Positions 4,988 through 5,212 of a DNA stretch of 5,212 nt are shown here, piece after piece. Positions within the stretch are counted from its first letter, which is position 1, and every line of letters begins with the position of its first letter. This DNA comes from Trebonia sp. GTDB taxonomy: Bacteria; Actinomycetota; Actinomycetes; Streptosporangiales; Streptosporangiaceae. Both the position numbers and the translations under genes were made by a program. The stretch spans positions 1 through 5,212 of the forward strand of contig JASHPP010000201.1 of the NCBI GenBank assembly GCA_030038035.1, written 5' to 3'. The notes under the pieces are model-generated. The model was not told the DNA's origin. It saw only the letters and a list, made by a program, of their open reading frames with translations, and searched no databases.

Positions 4988-5212
4988 GGCGCGGTCACGT
5001 GCTCGTGGGTGGGGGCGAACGGGGTCAAGGTTTCTCCGTTTTCTGCTGGTGCCGGATGGGTCCAGAGGCCGCGGCGCGCCAGGATCGGGAGGACGGCCTC
5101 GCCGAACCAGTACGCCTCCTCCAGGTGCGGATAGCCCGAGAGGATGAACTCGCTGATGCCGAGGCTCGCGTATTCCGTGATGCGTTCGGCGACCTCGGCG
5201 TGGCTGCCGACC
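4984..5212 (-). CDS. ssuD: SsuD-type FMNH2-dependent (alkanesulfonate) monooxygenase, C-terminal part
   Basis: Only the last 76 codons are inside the window; the frame runs off the right edge. The visible residues include [18 protein letters not shown] followed by [18 protein letters not shown] and LPIL, which closely match the C-terminal barrel strand and helix of bacterial SsuD alkanesulfonate monooxygenase, including the conserved [10 protein letters not shown]. This luciferase-like monooxygenase family uses FMNH2 and O2 to cleave C-S bonds, releasing sulfite and an aldehyde, in sulfur-starved cells. After LPIL a proline-rich tail of about 30 residues ends the protein, as in SsuD, where the family also has a variable tail. 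The gene overlaps ssuE by four bases, forming a two-component system in one transcript. Other members of the same family act on dimethylsulfone, methanesulfonate or sulfoquinovose, so the exact sulfonate is open. Confidence 0.85.
   Translation of the reverse strand, partial: VGSHAEVAERITEYASLGISEFILSGYPHLEEAYWFGEAVLPILARRGLWTHPAPAENGETLTPFAPTHEHVTAP

Overview
The window is high-GC DNA with gene families, short gene spacing and probable leaderless starts typical of an actinomycete (Actinomycetota); genus cannot be fixed from this sequence. It holds seven protein genes, two of them cut by the window edges. I see no tRNA, rRNA, CRISPR array, transposase or recognisable insertion sequence.

Layout. 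The left edge carries the C-terminal half of a split-barrel flavin reductase (+), followed by a hairpin that probably ends its transcript. A gene-free stretch of 376 bases (327-702) contains an unusual composite palindrome (438-503) and further hairpins, one of which can mask a strong AGGAGG sequence. A cytosolic beta-propeller protein (703-1653, +) follows and converges on a crotonase-family gene (2502-1714, -). The crotonase is divergent, across only 39 bases, from a stand-alone IolC-C-terminal/DUF2090 class I aldolase-like gene (2542-3474, +). That gene converges on a class I SAM-dependent methyltransferase (4372-3611, -), which has a plausible promoter of its own and an operator-like palindrome over the -35. 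At the right edge an SsuD-type FMNH2-dependent monooxygenase (C-terminus only) overlaps an SsuE-type NAD(P)H:FMN reductase by four bases (-).

Function. The best supported functional unit is the ssuD/ssuE-like pair: the reductase supplies reduced FMN, and the monooxygenase uses it with O2, classically to release sulfite from alkanesulfonates for sulfur supply. The beta-propeller, crotonase and aldolase look like accessory carbon metabolism, but the sequence does not prove a shared pathway. No clearly new system is visible. The most unusual items are the composite palindrome and alternative hairpins at 438-663, the crotonase lacking the second catalytic glutamate, the overlapping divergent -10 elements at 2530-2536, and the operator-like repeat at 4405-4421.
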